This document shows, one piece after another, positions 55,547 to 64,000 of a DNA stretch of 64,000 nt. How positions within the stretch are numbered: the first letter of the stretch is position 1; the number at the start of each line of letters is the position of its first letter. Origin of the DNA: an uncultured Paracoccaceae bacterium (GTDB lineage: Bacteria > Pseudomonadota > Alphaproteobacteria > Rhodobacterales > Rhodobacteraceae); NCBI GenBank assembly GCA_947501025.1, contig CANMUM010000001.1, forward strand, positions 62,001 to 126,000, in the 5' to 3' direction. The translations under genes and the position numbers were made by a program. Below the pieces are notes generated by a model that worked only from the letters and a program-made list of their open reading frames with translations, searched no databases and had not been told where the DNA came from.

Positions 55547-56450
55547 TTAAAATCTCAAGACATTTGATCACATCGAGCGCCATCTGATCAATCAGTGCAT
55601 CTAGCCCATCAAACTTCAATTCTGGCCGCAAATATTCAATAAGCTCCACGCTTATTTCGCAGCCGTAAATATCTCCTTCAAAATCCAATATATGCGTTTC
55701 GAAATTCGGTTGGTTGATGCCAAAGCTCGGCCGAACACCAAGTGAACTTGCGCCTTGATAATCACCTGCAAATTTTCCGTCATGAATATGAAGGCGCGTT
55801 GCGTAAATACCAAATTTGGGCAGTAAAACTCCCCTAGGGTAGAGATTTGCTGTTGGAAATCCAAGATCACGCCCGCGCTGATCGCCTTGTGTCACGATTC
55901 CATGCATAAGATGTGGGCGGCCAAGAAGTTGATTAGCGGTTTTTATATCGCCTGCACTTAATAATGCACGGATGCGCGATGAACTTATCTTTTCGCTATC
56001 AAGTGTAAGCAAAGGGAGGGCGTTTACTTGAATACCTTTTGGGTTGAGGCGCTCACGCAGCAAATCAACATTGCCTGCGCGGTCCTTGCCGAAACGAAAA
56101 TCAGCGCCTACAGAGATATGAATGGGCGCGAATTGTTCTATGAGCGTATCAATGAAATCCTCCGGAGACATATCGACGAGGCTCCCATCAAATCTGATAT
56201 GATGCACAGCCTGCGCCCCGAAATTCTTCAATATCTGAATTTGGACATCATTGCTCATAAGCTCAAAATCGGGCGTATCGGGAACGAAATGGCGCTTTGG
56301 ATTGGGGAAGAAGCTCACAACCGCAAATTCACCATGTGCGCGGGCTGCATTCAAAACCTCTTGATGACCAAGATGCACGCCATCAAAATTGCCAAGGGCA
56401 AGTGAAAGGCCTTTTGATATGGGGTCACCAGAAATGTGCAGTCGGTTCAT
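55539..56450 (-). CDS. ribF: bifunctional riboflavin kinase / FAD synthetase
   Basis: A 303-residue RibF making FMN and then FAD. The nucleotidyltransferase half has LALGNFDGVHLGHQEVLNAAR (HxGH-like), FFPNPKRHF, ISVGADFRFGKDRAGNVDLL and ISSSRIRALLSAGD. The kinase half has GIVTQGDQRGRDLGFPTANLYP (the PTAN motif), GVRPSFG and HILDFEGDIYGCEISVELIEYLRPELKF. Length is normal. First of ribF-ycgN. Confidence 0.95.
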   Translation of the reverse strand: MNRLHISGDPISKGLSLALGNFDGVHLGHQEVLNAARAHGEFAVVSFFPNPKRHFVPDTPDFELMSNDVQIQILKNFGAQAVHHIRFDGSLVDMSPEDFIDTLIEQFAPIHISVGADFRFGKDRAGNVDLLRERLNPKGIQVNALPLLTLDSEKISSSRIRALLSAGDIKTANQLLGRPHLMHGIVTQGDQRGRDLGFPTANLYPRGVLLPKFGIYATRLHIHDGKFAGDYQGASSLGVRPSFGINQPNFETHILDFEGDIYGCEISVELIEYLRPELKFDGLDALIDQMALDVIKCLEILNA

Positions 56451-56474
56451 CGAGTCCTCGCATTCGTGCGAGAA

Positions 56475-56939
56475 TTAATCGAATTTCCGAGAAGGCGCAA
56501 GCACAACTGCTTCACCTTTTAACACAGGTTTTTCGTGAACCGTGCATAAACAATCAAGTGTTACGCGGCGCTTTGAATGGTCAATTTCGCGCACAGTGAC
56601 AATCGCCGTGACGCGATCATCGGGACGCACAGCTGCGAGAAATTTTAAATCTTGCTTGAGATAGACTGTGCCGTGGCCGGGGAGCTGTTCGCCAATAACG
56701 GCAGAAATAAGTCCTGCGGTCAGCATTCCATGGGCAATCCGCCCTTCGAATATGGTGTCTTGTGCGTAAGAATCATCGAGATGAACGGGATTATGGTCGG
56801 TTGAAAGCTCTGCAAATGCATTGATTTCAGCGTCACCTATCGTCTTCGAAACCTCGCGGGACATGCCAATTTCAAGCTTTTCAATACAAATCGTACCACG
56901 TTCAATATTGGGAATATCATTTGGGGGCATCGCGTTCAT
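56475..56939 (-). CDS. MaoC-like (R)-hydratase
   Basis: A 154-residue hot-dog protein with the hydratase-2 motif FAELSTDHNPVHLDDSYAQDTIFEGRIAHGMLTAGLISAV-type sequence (catalytic Asp/His in DHNPVH). It likely hydrates enoyl-CoA to (R)-3-hydroxyacyl-CoA. It is 25 bases upstream of ribF; the gap upstream to the HAD gene (56940-57108) holds no gene. Confidence 0.9.
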   Translation of the reverse strand: MNAMPPNDIPNIERGTICIEKLEIGMSREVSKTIGDAEINAFAELSTDHNPVHLDDSYAQDTIFEGRIAHGMLTAGLISAVIGEQLPGHGTVYLKQDLKFLAAVRPDDRVTAIVTVREIDHSKRRVTLDCLCTVHEKPVLKGEAVVLAPSRKFD

Positions 56940-57108
56940 CTTCTCATCCTTTATTGCATTGCAATATAGATGAATTTACGGTTTTGCACAAGTATAATTC
57001 TCAAAATGGTAAATTTTTGTAATTATGTTGCTTTGGTTTGTTATTTTTCCTGCGTTCTGGTACTTTTCTTGTAACGCCGAACGGATAATGCAATAATTTG
57101 TTGGTAGA

Positions 57109-57996
57109 TTAGCGCAAAGTGCCGATTGTATAAAGCGGGTGGCTTTGTGCTTCATTAAGAAATATATCAAGCATTGTTGGGTCAGGTGTTGGGTTCTCAG
57201 TTTTACGGTCTGTGCCTGTCTCTTCAAATGCTAGCCCACCTGAAACAAAGAGTGCGTCCATATCTTCGAGCATGGCGCCTTTCAGGTCTGTCAAAACACC
57301 GTCACCAATAAACAGCACATCATTTTGTGAAAGCTGACCATTAAAATTCGGCTGTGATTTGTTCATAGCCAGTTGATAGATTGGTGGAAAAGGTTTGCCA
57401 AATTGAAAAACTGTTCCCCCAAGATCTTCGTAGAATTGGGCCAGTGCACCCGCACAAAGAATGCGTGTATCTCCACGATCGACCACAATGTCAGGATTGG
57501 CGCAGTAAAGTGGAAGCTTTAGGTTATGAGCTTGACGAAGCTCTAATTCGTAATCTTCGATTGTTGTTTTATTGGGTTCATCAATCCCTGCGCAAACGAC
57601 ACAATCGGCATTCTTCATGCTGCTCTCACTCATTTGCGATGACACAGTTTCAGGCAAATCGCTCAGTATAATCCGATCAGATTTCGTGCCGATAAAATAG
57701 CAAGAGCTGTATTTTGATGAGAATAATGAATGCTGCATAGCTTCACCCGCGGTGACAATTTTATCATATGCGGTGTCAGGGATATTTTTTGCGCGCAATT
57801 GCTCTTGAACCGCGGAAGGTGTTTTTGGTGAATTCGTCACAAGAACCACAAATTTACCCGCTTCGCGCAGTTTCATTAATGCTTCAACCGCAGGTATATT
57901 TGCGACCTCACCATTATGCACAACGCCCCAAACATCGCAAAACACCGCATGATATTGATGTTGAATTTCAGAAATGTTTTGAATGATCTGAGTCAT
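57109..57996 (-). CDS. TIGR01459-family HAD phosphatase
   Basis: A 295-residue HAD hydrolase of the class IIA (NagD/PNPase) type: VFCDVWGVVHNG with nucleophile Asp21 but Trp at the +2 position where most NagD proteins have Asp, LVTNSPKTPSAV (motif II), and FIGDGVLTDLKGAMLEDMDALFVSGGL (motif III/IV). The Trp at +2 is a hallmark of TIGR01459, so acid-base chemistry must differ. Substrate unknown. Confidence 0.9.
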   Translation of the reverse strand: MTQIIQNISEIQHQYHAVFCDVWGVVHNGEVANIPAVEALMKLREAGKFVVLVTNSPKTPSAVQEQLRAKNIPDTAYDKIVTAGEAMQHSLFSSKYSSCYFIGTKSDRIILSDLPETVSSQMSESSMKNADCVVCAGIDEPNKTTIEDYELELRQAHNLKLPLYCANPDIVVDRGDTRILCAGALAQFYEDLGGTVFQFGKPFPPIYQLAMNKSQPNFNGQLSQNDVLFIGDGVLTDLKGAMLEDMDALFVSGGLAFEETGTDRKTENPTPDPTMLDIFLNEAQSHPLYTIGTLR

Positions 57997-58151
57997 GAAG
58001 GTCTCCTTATTTGAGATTATCTTATAGGAGAATATGGGAGGCTTAAAGGCTGCATTTTGTTAGGTTTAGTATATAAATTATTTAATGCTTGCGTTTTGAA
58101 TCGTGAATCCTATGTATAAAAGGAATAGTAAAAATAATATAGGGATAATAT

Positions 58152-58913
58152 ATGATGAGGGTTATTTATATAATGCTATTTTTGGGCGTTTTTGCTTTGC
58201 CTGTTTTTGCAGAAGTCGAAAATTTTATAGAAAGCTGTAAAAATGATACGAAAATAAGCGAGATGATCAAAAGGTCGCAATATAGTGCGCTTGAAAATGA
58301 GGAATGCCCCAATATCCCAAGTTTCTATCTCTGCCTTAATCAATTGGGGCCACCAATAACCGATATGGATGAAGGGCGTAAATTCTCTGAGAATCTTAAG
58401 GTTTATGCCAATAAAAATCTTGCGGCTTGTGAGATCAGTTGTGAAAATGGTAATGCAAAAAGCTGTGCGATGGCAGGCACAACCCGCATACAAGGAATTG
58501 CTAGGAAGTATGAATATTTAGGCTTTATGGATCATATGATCGCTGATCTTGAAGAAAAGCATCATGGATTATTATTATCGATGAAAGCTTGTGAGGGTGG
58601 GGTTGCGTTTGGTTGCCAACTTGCTGTTGATGCAGGCAAGAATTTCTGGTCGCCGAGTATGATCAACAGAGTGAATAGGTTTGTTATTGAAAAAGTTGAA
58701 GAGGAAGATTGGTATATATCCTCCCCAATCCATTATGCCGAAATGGGCTGCAAGCTTGAAGATGCCGTGTCATGTAAAATGGGTTATCAAATTTTACGAG
58801 ATTTCCCATACGAAGAAAATCATGGCGATTATGATATTGAGATTTTTAAAAATGGTGCATGTGAATTTGGAAGTAAATTGGATTGTCGAGCAGTTTCCAG
58901 AGAACTAAAATGA
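58152..58913 (+). CDS. secreted cysteine-rich Sel1/Hcp-like repeat protein
   Basis: A 253-residue exported protein (signal about 1-20, ending FAE). The mature part shows four spaced Cys pairs in a Sel1-like rhythm: ACEISCENGNAKSCAMAG (about 99-116), KACEGGVAFGCQLAVDAG, YAEMGCKLEDAVSCKMGY and GACEFGSKLDCRAVS. This A-C-x6-7-C spacing is as in Helicobacter Hcp-type disulfide repeats. Repeats of this kind usually mediate protein contacts. No enzyme motif is seen. The gene is single and flanked by gaps of 155 and 109 bases without other genes. Confidence 0.7.
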   Translation: MMRVIYIMLFLGVFALPVFAEVENFIESCKNDTKISEMIKRSQYSALENEECPNIPSFYLCLNQLGPPITDMDEGRKFSENLKVYANKNLAACEISCENGNAKSCAMAGTTRIQGIARKYEYLGFMDHMIADLEEKHHGLLLSMKACEGGVAFGCQLAVDAGKNFWSPSMINRVNRFVIEKVEEEDWYISSPIHYAEMGCKLEDAVSCKMGYQILRDFPYEENHGDYDIEIFKNGACEFGSKLDCRAVSRELK

Positions 58914-59022
58914 AGATAAAGCCAAATACGCCTCATCTATTAAAATCCAATAATAATGAATTTTCGCTTCACCATTTTGAATAGTTCCGTTAAAAGGCAC
59001 CGTAACCAGTGGAGTTCAAAAT

Positions 59023-60312
59023 ATGAACAATGTCGTCATTGCCGGTGCCCAATGGGGCGACGAAGGTAAAGGAAAAATCGTAGACTGGCTATCGGAGCGC
59101 GCAAATGTTGTGGTTCGATTCCAAGGCGGTCACAATGCGGGGCACACCCTCGTTATTGACGGAAAAGTCTATAAATTATCACTACTTCCATCAGGAATCG
59201 TTCGCGAGAACTGCTTGTCTGTTATTGGCAACGGCGTGGTCATGGACCCTTGGGCATTGCTTGGGGAAATGGAAAAATTGCGTGCGCAAGATGTAGAGAT
59301 TGATCCTTCGCGTTTGGTCATTGCCGAGAATGTTCCGCTGATTCTTCCTTTCCATGGTGAGCTTGATCGCGGTCGCGAATCTGCGGCATCTCAAGGCACG
59401 AAAATCGGCACGACGGGTCGCGGTATTGGCCCCGCTTATGAAGATAAGGTCGGCCGCCGTGCGGTTCGTCTTGCAGATTTGGCCGATCCCAATACGCTAT
59501 CGACACGCCTTGATAAGGCGATTGCTTATCATGATATTCAACGTGCTGCGTTTGGTTTAGAACCAATCGATCGCGCGGAGCTGGAAGCCAAGCTTGCTGA
59601 AATTGCAAAAATAATGTTGCCATATGCACAGCCTGTTTGGAAATTGCTTGCCGAACATCGGGCTAAAAATTCGAACATTTTGTTTGAAGGTGCGCAAGGC
59701 GCGTTGCTTGACATTGATTTTGGTACATATCCTTTTGTGACATCATCCAACACCATCGCAACGATGTCTTCTACGGGATCAGGTTTTGGTGCAAGTGACC
59801 AATATGTTTTGTCGATCGTTAAGGCTTACACAACACGCGTGGGTGAGGGGCCTTTCCCGACAGAATTGTTCGATGAAGATGGTCAGCATATGGGCAAGAA
59901 AGGCCATGAATTTGGCACAGTGACAGGGCGGCAGCGCCGTTGTGGTTGGTTTGACGCTGTTATTGTGCGTCAGACTTGCACAATTGCGGGGTCTTCTGGA
60001 ATTGCATTGATGAAGATTGATGTGCTTGATGGATTGCCTGAGTTAAAAATCTGCACGGGCTACACACTTGATGGTGTTGAAATGGATTATCTGCCGACGG
60101 CAACCGATGCGCAAGCACGCGTTAGCCCTGTTTATGAAACGCTTCCTGGATGGGATGGCACGACTGTTGGTTGTCAAAAATGGGAAGATTTACCAGAAAA
60201 CGCTGTAAACTATATCCGCCGTATTGAAGAACTTGTCGGTGTCAAAGTTGCTGTTGTTTCGACCAGCCCTGAGCGCGAAGACACAATCTTGGTTGAGGAT
60301 CCTTTTGCCTGA
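59023..60312 (+). CDS. purA: adenylosuccinate synthetase
   Basis: A 429-residue enzyme joining IMP and aspartate with GTP, the first step to AMP. It has [40 protein letters not shown]-type start (P-loop and catalytic Asp), [44 protein letters not shown] and [19 protein letters not shown]. It overlaps the DUF2842 gene by 8 bases. Confidence 0.97.
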   Translation: MNNVVIAGAQWGDEGKGKIVDWLSERANVVVRFQGGHNAGHTLVIDGKVYKLSLLPSGIVRENCLSVIGNGVVMDPWALLGEMEKLRAQDVEIDPSRLVIAENVPLILPFHGELDRGRESAASQGTKIGTTGRGIGPAYEDKVGRRAVRLADLADPNTLSTRLDKAIAYHDIQRAAFGLEPIDRAELEAKLAEIAKIMLPYAQPVWKLLAEHRAKNSNILFEGAQGALLDIDFGTYPFVTSSNTIATMSSTGSGFGASDQYVLSIVKAYTTRVGEGPFPTELFDEDGQHMGKKGHEFGTVTGRQRRCGWFDAVIVRQTCTIAGSSGIALMKIDVLDGLPELKICTGYTLDGVEMDYLPTATDAQARVSPVYETLPGWDGTTVGCQKWEDLPENAVNYIRRIEELVGVKVAVVSTSPEREDTILVEDPFA

Positions 60313-60592
60313 TTTGTCCTATAAAACACGCCGCAGGCTTTCGCTTGTGGTGTTGTTGGTCTGGCTACCAATTTATATTTTGATCGCGATGATGGTGCTT
60401 TCGAGCTTGCCGCGCATGCATATCATATTGGAGCTGATTATCTATGTGTTTGCAGGATTGCTTTGGGCTTTGCCATTTAAGTTCATCTTTAAGGGTGTTG
60501 GTAAGGCTGATCCTGATAAAGCTCCGCCAAAGTTTCTTGACGATGATGCTATTGCCTATGAAAAGGCCAATCGCAATAAAATGCCTGAATAG
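60305..60592 (+). CDS. DUF2842 small membrane protein
   Basis: A 95-residue protein: basic start (SYKTRRRL), two membrane helices (about 13-36 and 42-62) with [13 protein letters not shown] between and an acidic tail. This matches DUF2842, found after purA in Rhodobacterales. The start codon is TTG: 60305 has GAGG six bases upstream; TTG 60314 would give the family-typical MSYK start. The function is unknown. Confidence 0.75.
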   Translation: MPDLSYKTRRRLSLVVLLVWLPIYILIAMMVLSSLPRMHIILELIIYVFAGLLWALPFKFIFKGVGKADPDKAPPKFLDDDAIAYEKANRNKMPE

Positions 60593-60600
60593 GAGGCTCT

Positions 60601-61299
60601 ATGCCCCATACATTGCCAACTGAAAACCATTATGTGCATCGGGCAGGTTGGCTGCGCGCAGCGGTTCTGGGTGCAAATGATGGGTTGGTTTCAACAGCGA
60701 GTTTAATTATTGGATTTGCTGCCTCGAATGCATCAACGCCCACAATTTTCTTTGCAGGTTTGGCGGGTCTCGTGGCAGGTGCAATGTCGATGGCTGCAGG
60801 AGAATATGTTTCGGTCAGCTCGCAATCGGATACCGAAAAAGCCGATCTTGAGCGCGAACGCATTCAGCATGAGGAGCATCCTGAAGCGGAGCTTAAACAT
60901 CTTGCACAAATTTATGAAAAGCGAGGGCTTCAGCCTGAAACGGCAAAAGAGGTGGCGCGCCAACTTACCGAACATGATGCGCTTGGCACTCATGCACGCG
61001 AAGAACTTGGCATCTCCGAATTAACAACTGCAAAGCCATTGCAAGCTGCCATCACATCAGCGTTCACTTTCGCGTTTGGAGCCGCGATGCCGTTAATGGT
61101 CGTATTGATGGTCTCTATAGAAAATCTGCTGGAAGTAACCGCAGTTTCAACGGTTCTCTTCTTGGCCTTGCTTGGTTTCCTTGGTGCAAAAGCAGGCGGC
61201 GCGCGACCTATACGAGCCGTTGCGCGCGTCATATTTTGGGGCATTACAGCAATGGGGGCGACTGCGATTGTTGGCTATCTCTTTGGTGCCGCAATCTAG
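60601..61299 (+). CDS. VIT1/CCC1-family iron/manganese transporter
   Basis: A 232-residue membrane protein: HRAGWLRAAVLGANDGLVSTASLIIGFAAS, MAAGEYVSVSSQSDTEKADLERER (the cytoplasmic metal-binding domain), then LKHLAQIYEKRGL and ITSAFTFAFGAAMPLMV. VIT proteins export Fe(II)/Mn(II) from the cytoplasm in bacteria. GGAGG precedes the ATG. It follows DUF2842 by 8 bases in the purA operon. Confidence 0.92.
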   Translation: MPHTLPTENHYVHRAGWLRAAVLGANDGLVSTASLIIGFAASNASTPTIFFAGLAGLVAGAMSMAAGEYVSVSSQSDTEKADLERERIQHEEHPEAELKHLAQIYEKRGLQPETAKEVARQLTEHDALGTHAREELGISELTTAKPLQAAITSAFTFAFGAAMPLMVVLMVSIENLLEVTAVSTVLFLALLGFLGAKAGGARPIRAVARVIFWGITAMGATAIVGYLFGAAI

Positions 61300-61360
61300 C
61301 TATGAACTCTAATCTTATTTATATAACCCTATTTTATCGTCATTAATTATGGAGACTATG

Positions 61361-61555
61361 ATGGATCTTTTACCAAGAAATATGGGAGCGACGGACCGCA
61401 AAATTCGTATCGCTATGGGTGCGATACTTTGTCTATTGGCAATCTTTTCCTTTCTTGGCGCATGGGCTTGGATCGGCATTATACCCCTTGCGACAGGATT
61501 TATGAACTCATGCCCAGTCTGTACGATCTTGGATAAAAACACATTAGATAAGTAA
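61361..61555 (+). CDS. DUF2892 inner-membrane protein
   Basis: A 64-residue protein: MDLLPRNMGATDRKIRIAMGAILCLLAIF then GAWAWIGIIPLATGFMNSCPVCTILDKNT. This is the DUF2892 pattern (NMG..DR..R...G, then a conserved CP-C with two helices). Usually next to sulfur or stress genes; role unknown. The ATG at 61361 is chosen since GGAG at 61351 is at proper spacing. Confidence 0.85.
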   Translation: MDLLPRNMGATDRKIRIAMGAILCLLAIFSFLGAWAWIGIIPLATGFMNSCPVCTILDKNTLDK

Positions 61556-61660
61556 AGCGTTTCATACTTGCTCACAAAAATTGTATGGGTTGTTGATTTT
61601 TACCTGCTCTTGAGTTCCGCAGCCCTTGTTCTTATATGTAAGCTAACAAAGGAGACCATC

Positions 61661-62119
61661 ATGAAACGCATTCTCGCAAGCTGTGCAATTGCCCTTACCG
61701 CCTTTACAGGTATGTCAATTGCCGAAGAAATTGGTTCTGTTGATACCACGTTTAAACTTCTTGGGGCCAACCATAAAATTATCGTTGAAGCATTTGATGA
61801 CCCCAAAGTTGAAGGTGTCACTTGTTATGTGTCGCGAGCAAAAACGGGCGGTATTTCGGGGAGCCTTGGATTGGCAGAAGATACATCTGATGCATCGATT
61901 GCATGCCGTCAAACAGGTGAGATCAAAATGCGTACAGAGCTGAGTGATGGTGAAGAAGTGTTTTCTCAACGATCAAGCATTCTCTTCAAAAAGCTCCAAG
62001 TGGTGAGGTTTTTTGACCAATCACGCAACACGCTTGTTTATCTTTCATATTCAGACAAGCTTATTGATGGTAGTCCGAAAAATTCCATTTCGGCAGTGGT
62101 CATTCAGCCTTGGAGCTAA
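61661..62119 (+). CDS. creA: CreA family protein
   Basis: A 152-residue exported protein: signal peptide (about 1-20, SIAEE), then [98 protein letters not shown]. This is the CreA signature. Role unknown in most bacteria. The ATG at 61661 has GGAGA upstream. Its end overlaps thiamine pyrophosphokinase by 10 bases. Confidence 0.9.
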   Translation: MKRILASCAIALTAFTGMSIAEEIGSVDTTFKLLGANHKIIVEAFDDPKVEGVTCYVSRAKTGGISGSLGLAEDTSDASIACRQTGEIKMRTELSDGEEVFSQRSSILFKKLQVVRFFDQSRNTLVYLSYSDKLIDGSPKNSISAVVIQPWS

Positions 62120-62724
62120 GTTTTGAAAACCCCATTATTCTTGTTGGTGATGGGCCTATCAATCATGACATACTGAAATCGTTAGCCCATTTTCCGATCA
62201 TTGCTATTGATGGTGGTGCGAATCTATTGCCGCAATTGGGTTTGGAATTTGAGTATATTTGTGGAGATATGGATTCAGTTGATCACAGTGTTCTGGATCA
62301 AACAGATGCGAGTAAAATTATTCGGCTAAATGATCAGAACGCGTGCGACTTTGAAAAAACACTAGCCATTATCGAAGCGCCTCAAATCTATGCCTTTGGT
62401 TTTTTGGGCGGCCGAATGGATCACAGTGTTGAGGCATTAAGGTTGATATCTGCATATAAAGATAAGTCCATAGAGCTTATTGGCGTTTATGATCGGGCAT
62501 TTGTTTGGCCTTCTGGCGAGCGTCGCAATGTTAAAATTGGGCAACGCCTTTCATTGATGGCATTTGGCACAAGTCGTATAAAAATGAGTTCTGGATTGGT
62601 GTACCCAATTGATGATCTTGAAATCTCACCAATCTATATGAGCCTTTCCAATGAAGCCTCTGAAGAAAAGATTTCCATTTCATACGAAGGCGTACCGCTT
62701 GTGGCTATTATTGGGTTGGATTAA
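62110..62724 (+). CDS. thiamine diphosphokinase (ThiN-type)
   Basis: A 204-residue pyrophosphokinase converting thiamine and ATP to thiamine diphosphate. It has [28 protein letters not shown] (GD.DS), [15 protein letters not shown], and [21 protein letters not shown]. The start is TTG at 62110 overlapping creA, with no ATG near; it fits the usual family start. The C-terminal part is a beta-sandwich. No TPP riboswitch was seen. Confidence 0.87.
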   Translation: MELSFENPIILVGDGPINHDILKSLAHFPIIAIDGGANLLPQLGLEFEYICGDMDSVDHSVLDQTDASKIIRLNDQNACDFEKTLAIIEAPQIYAFGFLGGRMDHSVEALRLISAYKDKSIELIGVYDRAFVWPSGERRNVKIGQRLSLMAFGTSRIKMSSGLVYPIDDLEISPIYMSLSNEASEEKISISYEGVPLVAIIGLD

Positions 62725-62749
62725 TGGCATTAATTAAGATTTGTCTTAA

Positions 62750-63292
62750 CTAATCATTCGGTGCGCGTTTGGCGAGGATACGTTGCAAGGTTCGGCGGTG
62801 CATATTGAGCTGCCGAGCTGTTTTTGAAACATTGCGATCGCATTTTTCATAAACAGATTGGATATGCTCCCATTTTACGCGATCTGCCGACATAGGGGTA
62901 TCCGAAAGCTTCGGTACATCGCCTTCAATACCCATTAGCGCGTTGAAAATATCCTGAGCATCAGATGATGGCTTGGAGAGATATTCAATTGCGCCCATTT
63001 TCACGGCTGCAACCGCAGTTGCAATTGCGCCATATCCCGTCAAGACAACCATGCGCGTTGTGTCATCCTTGTTATGCAAGGCATCGACAATATCCAGCCC
63101 GTTGCCATCTTCAAGACGCAAGTCCAAAAGCGCATGGGTAATGTTATGCGTGATGACAAGGTTTTTGGCCTCGGATATGGATGACGCGCAAATCGTGTTG
63201 AAGCCCTTTTTTTGCATGGACCGTTCAAGACGGCGAAGGAAGATTTCATCATCATCTAAAATGAGCAGCATGTTTTGCAATGGTGGTGTCAT
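62750..63292 (-). CDS. regA: redox response regulator RegA/PrrA/ActR
   Basis: A 180-residue two-component regulator controlling photosynthesis, respiration and other redox genes. Receiver domain: LLILDDDEIFLRRLE (Asp13/14), ALLDLRLEDGNG with phosphoacceptor Asp57, VVLTGYGAIATAVAAVKMGAIEYLSKP with Lys107. The Fis-like HTH is VKWEHIQSVYEKCDRNVSKTARQLNMHRRTLQRILAKRAP. It is 11 bases after the SenC stop; the sensor RegB should lie just beyond the right edge. Confidence 0.95.
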   Translation of the reverse strand: MTPPLQNMLLILDDDEIFLRRLERSMQKKGFNTICASSISEAKNLVITHNITHALLDLRLEDGNGLDIVDALHNKDDTTRMVVLTGYGAIATAVAAVKMGAIEYLSKPSSDAQDIFNALMGIEGDVPKLSDTPMSADRVKWEHIQSVYEKCDRNVSKTARQLNMHRRTLQRILAKRAPND

Positions 63293-63303
63293 GTTTTTTA
63301 TCC

Positions 63304-63966
63304 TTAGAAATTCAAATCACCTTTTTGGGCGTGGCAGGCAATATTTTCGGCAAGCTGATCTTCGGTCAATGCGCGGTCATAAGCCGCCACAAATCCTTTT
63401 GGCGTTACCAAATAAGTGAATGCTGTGTGATCAACCAAGTAATATTCAGGATCATCACCACCTGATTTTTCGCCATATGCACCATATGATTTTTTGAGTT
63501 CATCAATTTCTTCATTTGAGCCAGTGAGCGCGATCATGTCATCATGGATATAGCTTGTAAATTCGGCTAGGGCTTCTGGTGTGTCACGTTCTGGATCCAC
63601 GGTTATAAATATGGGTGTGAGATCAATGCCTTGTGCGCGAACGATGTCGGTCACACGGGCATTTCTGGCGGTGTCAATAGGGCAGACATCAGGACAAAAG
63701 GTATAACCAAAATACATCAAGCTTGGCCCGGTAATAACGTCGCTTTGAGAAACGGCTTGACCTGTTTGATCAATTGCTGTGAATGGGCCGCCAAAACTCC
63801 GACCTGCTGGTAAATTCATATCACCGACACAATAAACGCCATTGCGCATTCCCATGAAATTGAACACTTTGAAAACGCCATTGTGCATTCCTATCAAGTA
63901 ATACACGCTCGCCGCGATAACTGCACAAAGGCAAAATGCCCATAAAATTACAATTGAACCTTTCAA
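63304..63966 (-). CDS. senC: SCO1/SenC/PrrC copper protein
   Basis: A 220-residue membrane-anchored thioredoxin-fold protein: anchor helix about 5-24, FGGPFTAIDQTGQAV, MYFGYTFCPDVCPID with Cu ligands Cys91/Cys95, TVDPERDTPEAL and VDHTAFTYLV with His180. It metallates the CuA centre of cytochrome oxidase and affects RegB signalling. An in-frame near-duplication is present near the N-terminus (GMHNGVF at 26-32 and GMRNGVY at 39-45). First of senC-regA. Confidence 0.93.
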   Translation of the reverse strand: MKGSIVILWAFCLCAVIAASVYYLIGMHNGVFKVFNFMGMRNGVYCVGDMNLPAGRSFGGPFTAIDQTGQAVSQSDVITGPSLMYFGYTFCPDVCPIDTARNARVTDIVRAQGIDLTPIFITVDPERDTPEALAEFTSYIHDDMIALTGSNEEIDELKKSYGAYGEKSGGDDPEYYLVDHTAFTYLVTPKGFVAAYDRALTEDQLAENIACHAQKGDLNF

Positions 63967-64000
63967 GATGTATTCCTTTCAAATTTCGGACTTGCGAGCG

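Noticed and set aside
1-64000. CRISPR array, insertion sequence or rRNA genes
   Set aside because: No regularly spaced repeats, no transposase-like protein and no rRNA-like stretch were seen.

Overview
The window looks like a chromosomal segment of a marine-type alphaproteobacterium, most likely Rhodobacterales (roseobacter-like) with an AT-leaning composition. This is inferred from gene content: a SenC/PrrC-RegA/PrrA redox pair, a 44-residue aa3-type cytochrome oxidase subunit IV, COQ9, a catalytically degenerate dihydroorotase next to pyrB, the TSUP-TIGR02186 pair, DUF2842 after purA, a KpsS-Wza-KpsC capsule cassette, and an ABC system of the BMP/nucleoside type followed by purine nucleoside phosphorylase. 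No rRNA, tRNA, insertion sequence or CRISPR array was found.

Region 1 (about 1-7350) is a prophage or phage-satellite segment. A tightly overlapping minus-strand run reads TerL, a probable head-closure protein, HNH endonuclease, HK97 major capsid protein, prohead protease, head-tail connector and portal. The head genes are in the reverse of the usual portal-protease-capsid order. No tail genes, integrase or obvious TerS lie in the visible part. Between TerL and two small upstream phage genes is a gene-free stretch of about 430 bp. On its plus strand it can fold into many hairpins, two of them with cUUCGg tetraloops, and it ends in a rho-independent terminator. It is an unassigned structured-RNA candidate and the most novel thing in the window. 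A 16-bp direct repeat pair lies upstream of the phage genes.

Region 2 (7499-17199) is core metabolism: rpe-mazG-P450, a DUF805 protein, plsY, the pyrB / PH-like protein / pyrC-like cluster, then divergently a degenerate uracil-DNA-glycosylase-like protein and moaB, then a DsbD-N-like protein and the threonylcarbamoyl-AMP synthase.

Region 3 (17275-30962) holds fatty-acid and respiratory functions: acyl-CoA dehydrogenase, an MBL hydrolase, cytochrome oxidase subunit IV, rpsU, coq9, a quinone oxidoreductase, a SleB-type hydrolase, thymidine kinase, 3-hydroxyacyl-CoA dehydrogenase, etfBA, a corrinoid adenosyltransferase, an SDR, a PLP aminotransferase and an ABM monooxygenase.

Region 4 (31032-40451) has parC, nusB and ribE, then the plus-strand capsule genes kpsS-wza-kpsC between ribE and ribD, then nrdR.

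Region 5 (40541-55098) runs from a queuosine-precursor transporter and a rhomboid protease through nfu-tsaB-rimI, the nucleoside ABC transporter with PNP, TSUP-TIGR02186, a RecD-like helicase, prs and threonine aldolase.

Region 6 (55100-64000) contains ribF, a MaoC dehydratase, a HAD phosphatase, a Cys-rich Sel1/Hcp-like secreted protein, purA-DUF2842-VIT, DUF2892, creA, a thiamine pyrophosphokinase, and regA-senC at the edge.

All functional calls are by eye from motifs; no database search was run. Start codons were moved from the longest reading frame where a Shine-Dalgarno sequence, an ATGA overlap or family length supported it.
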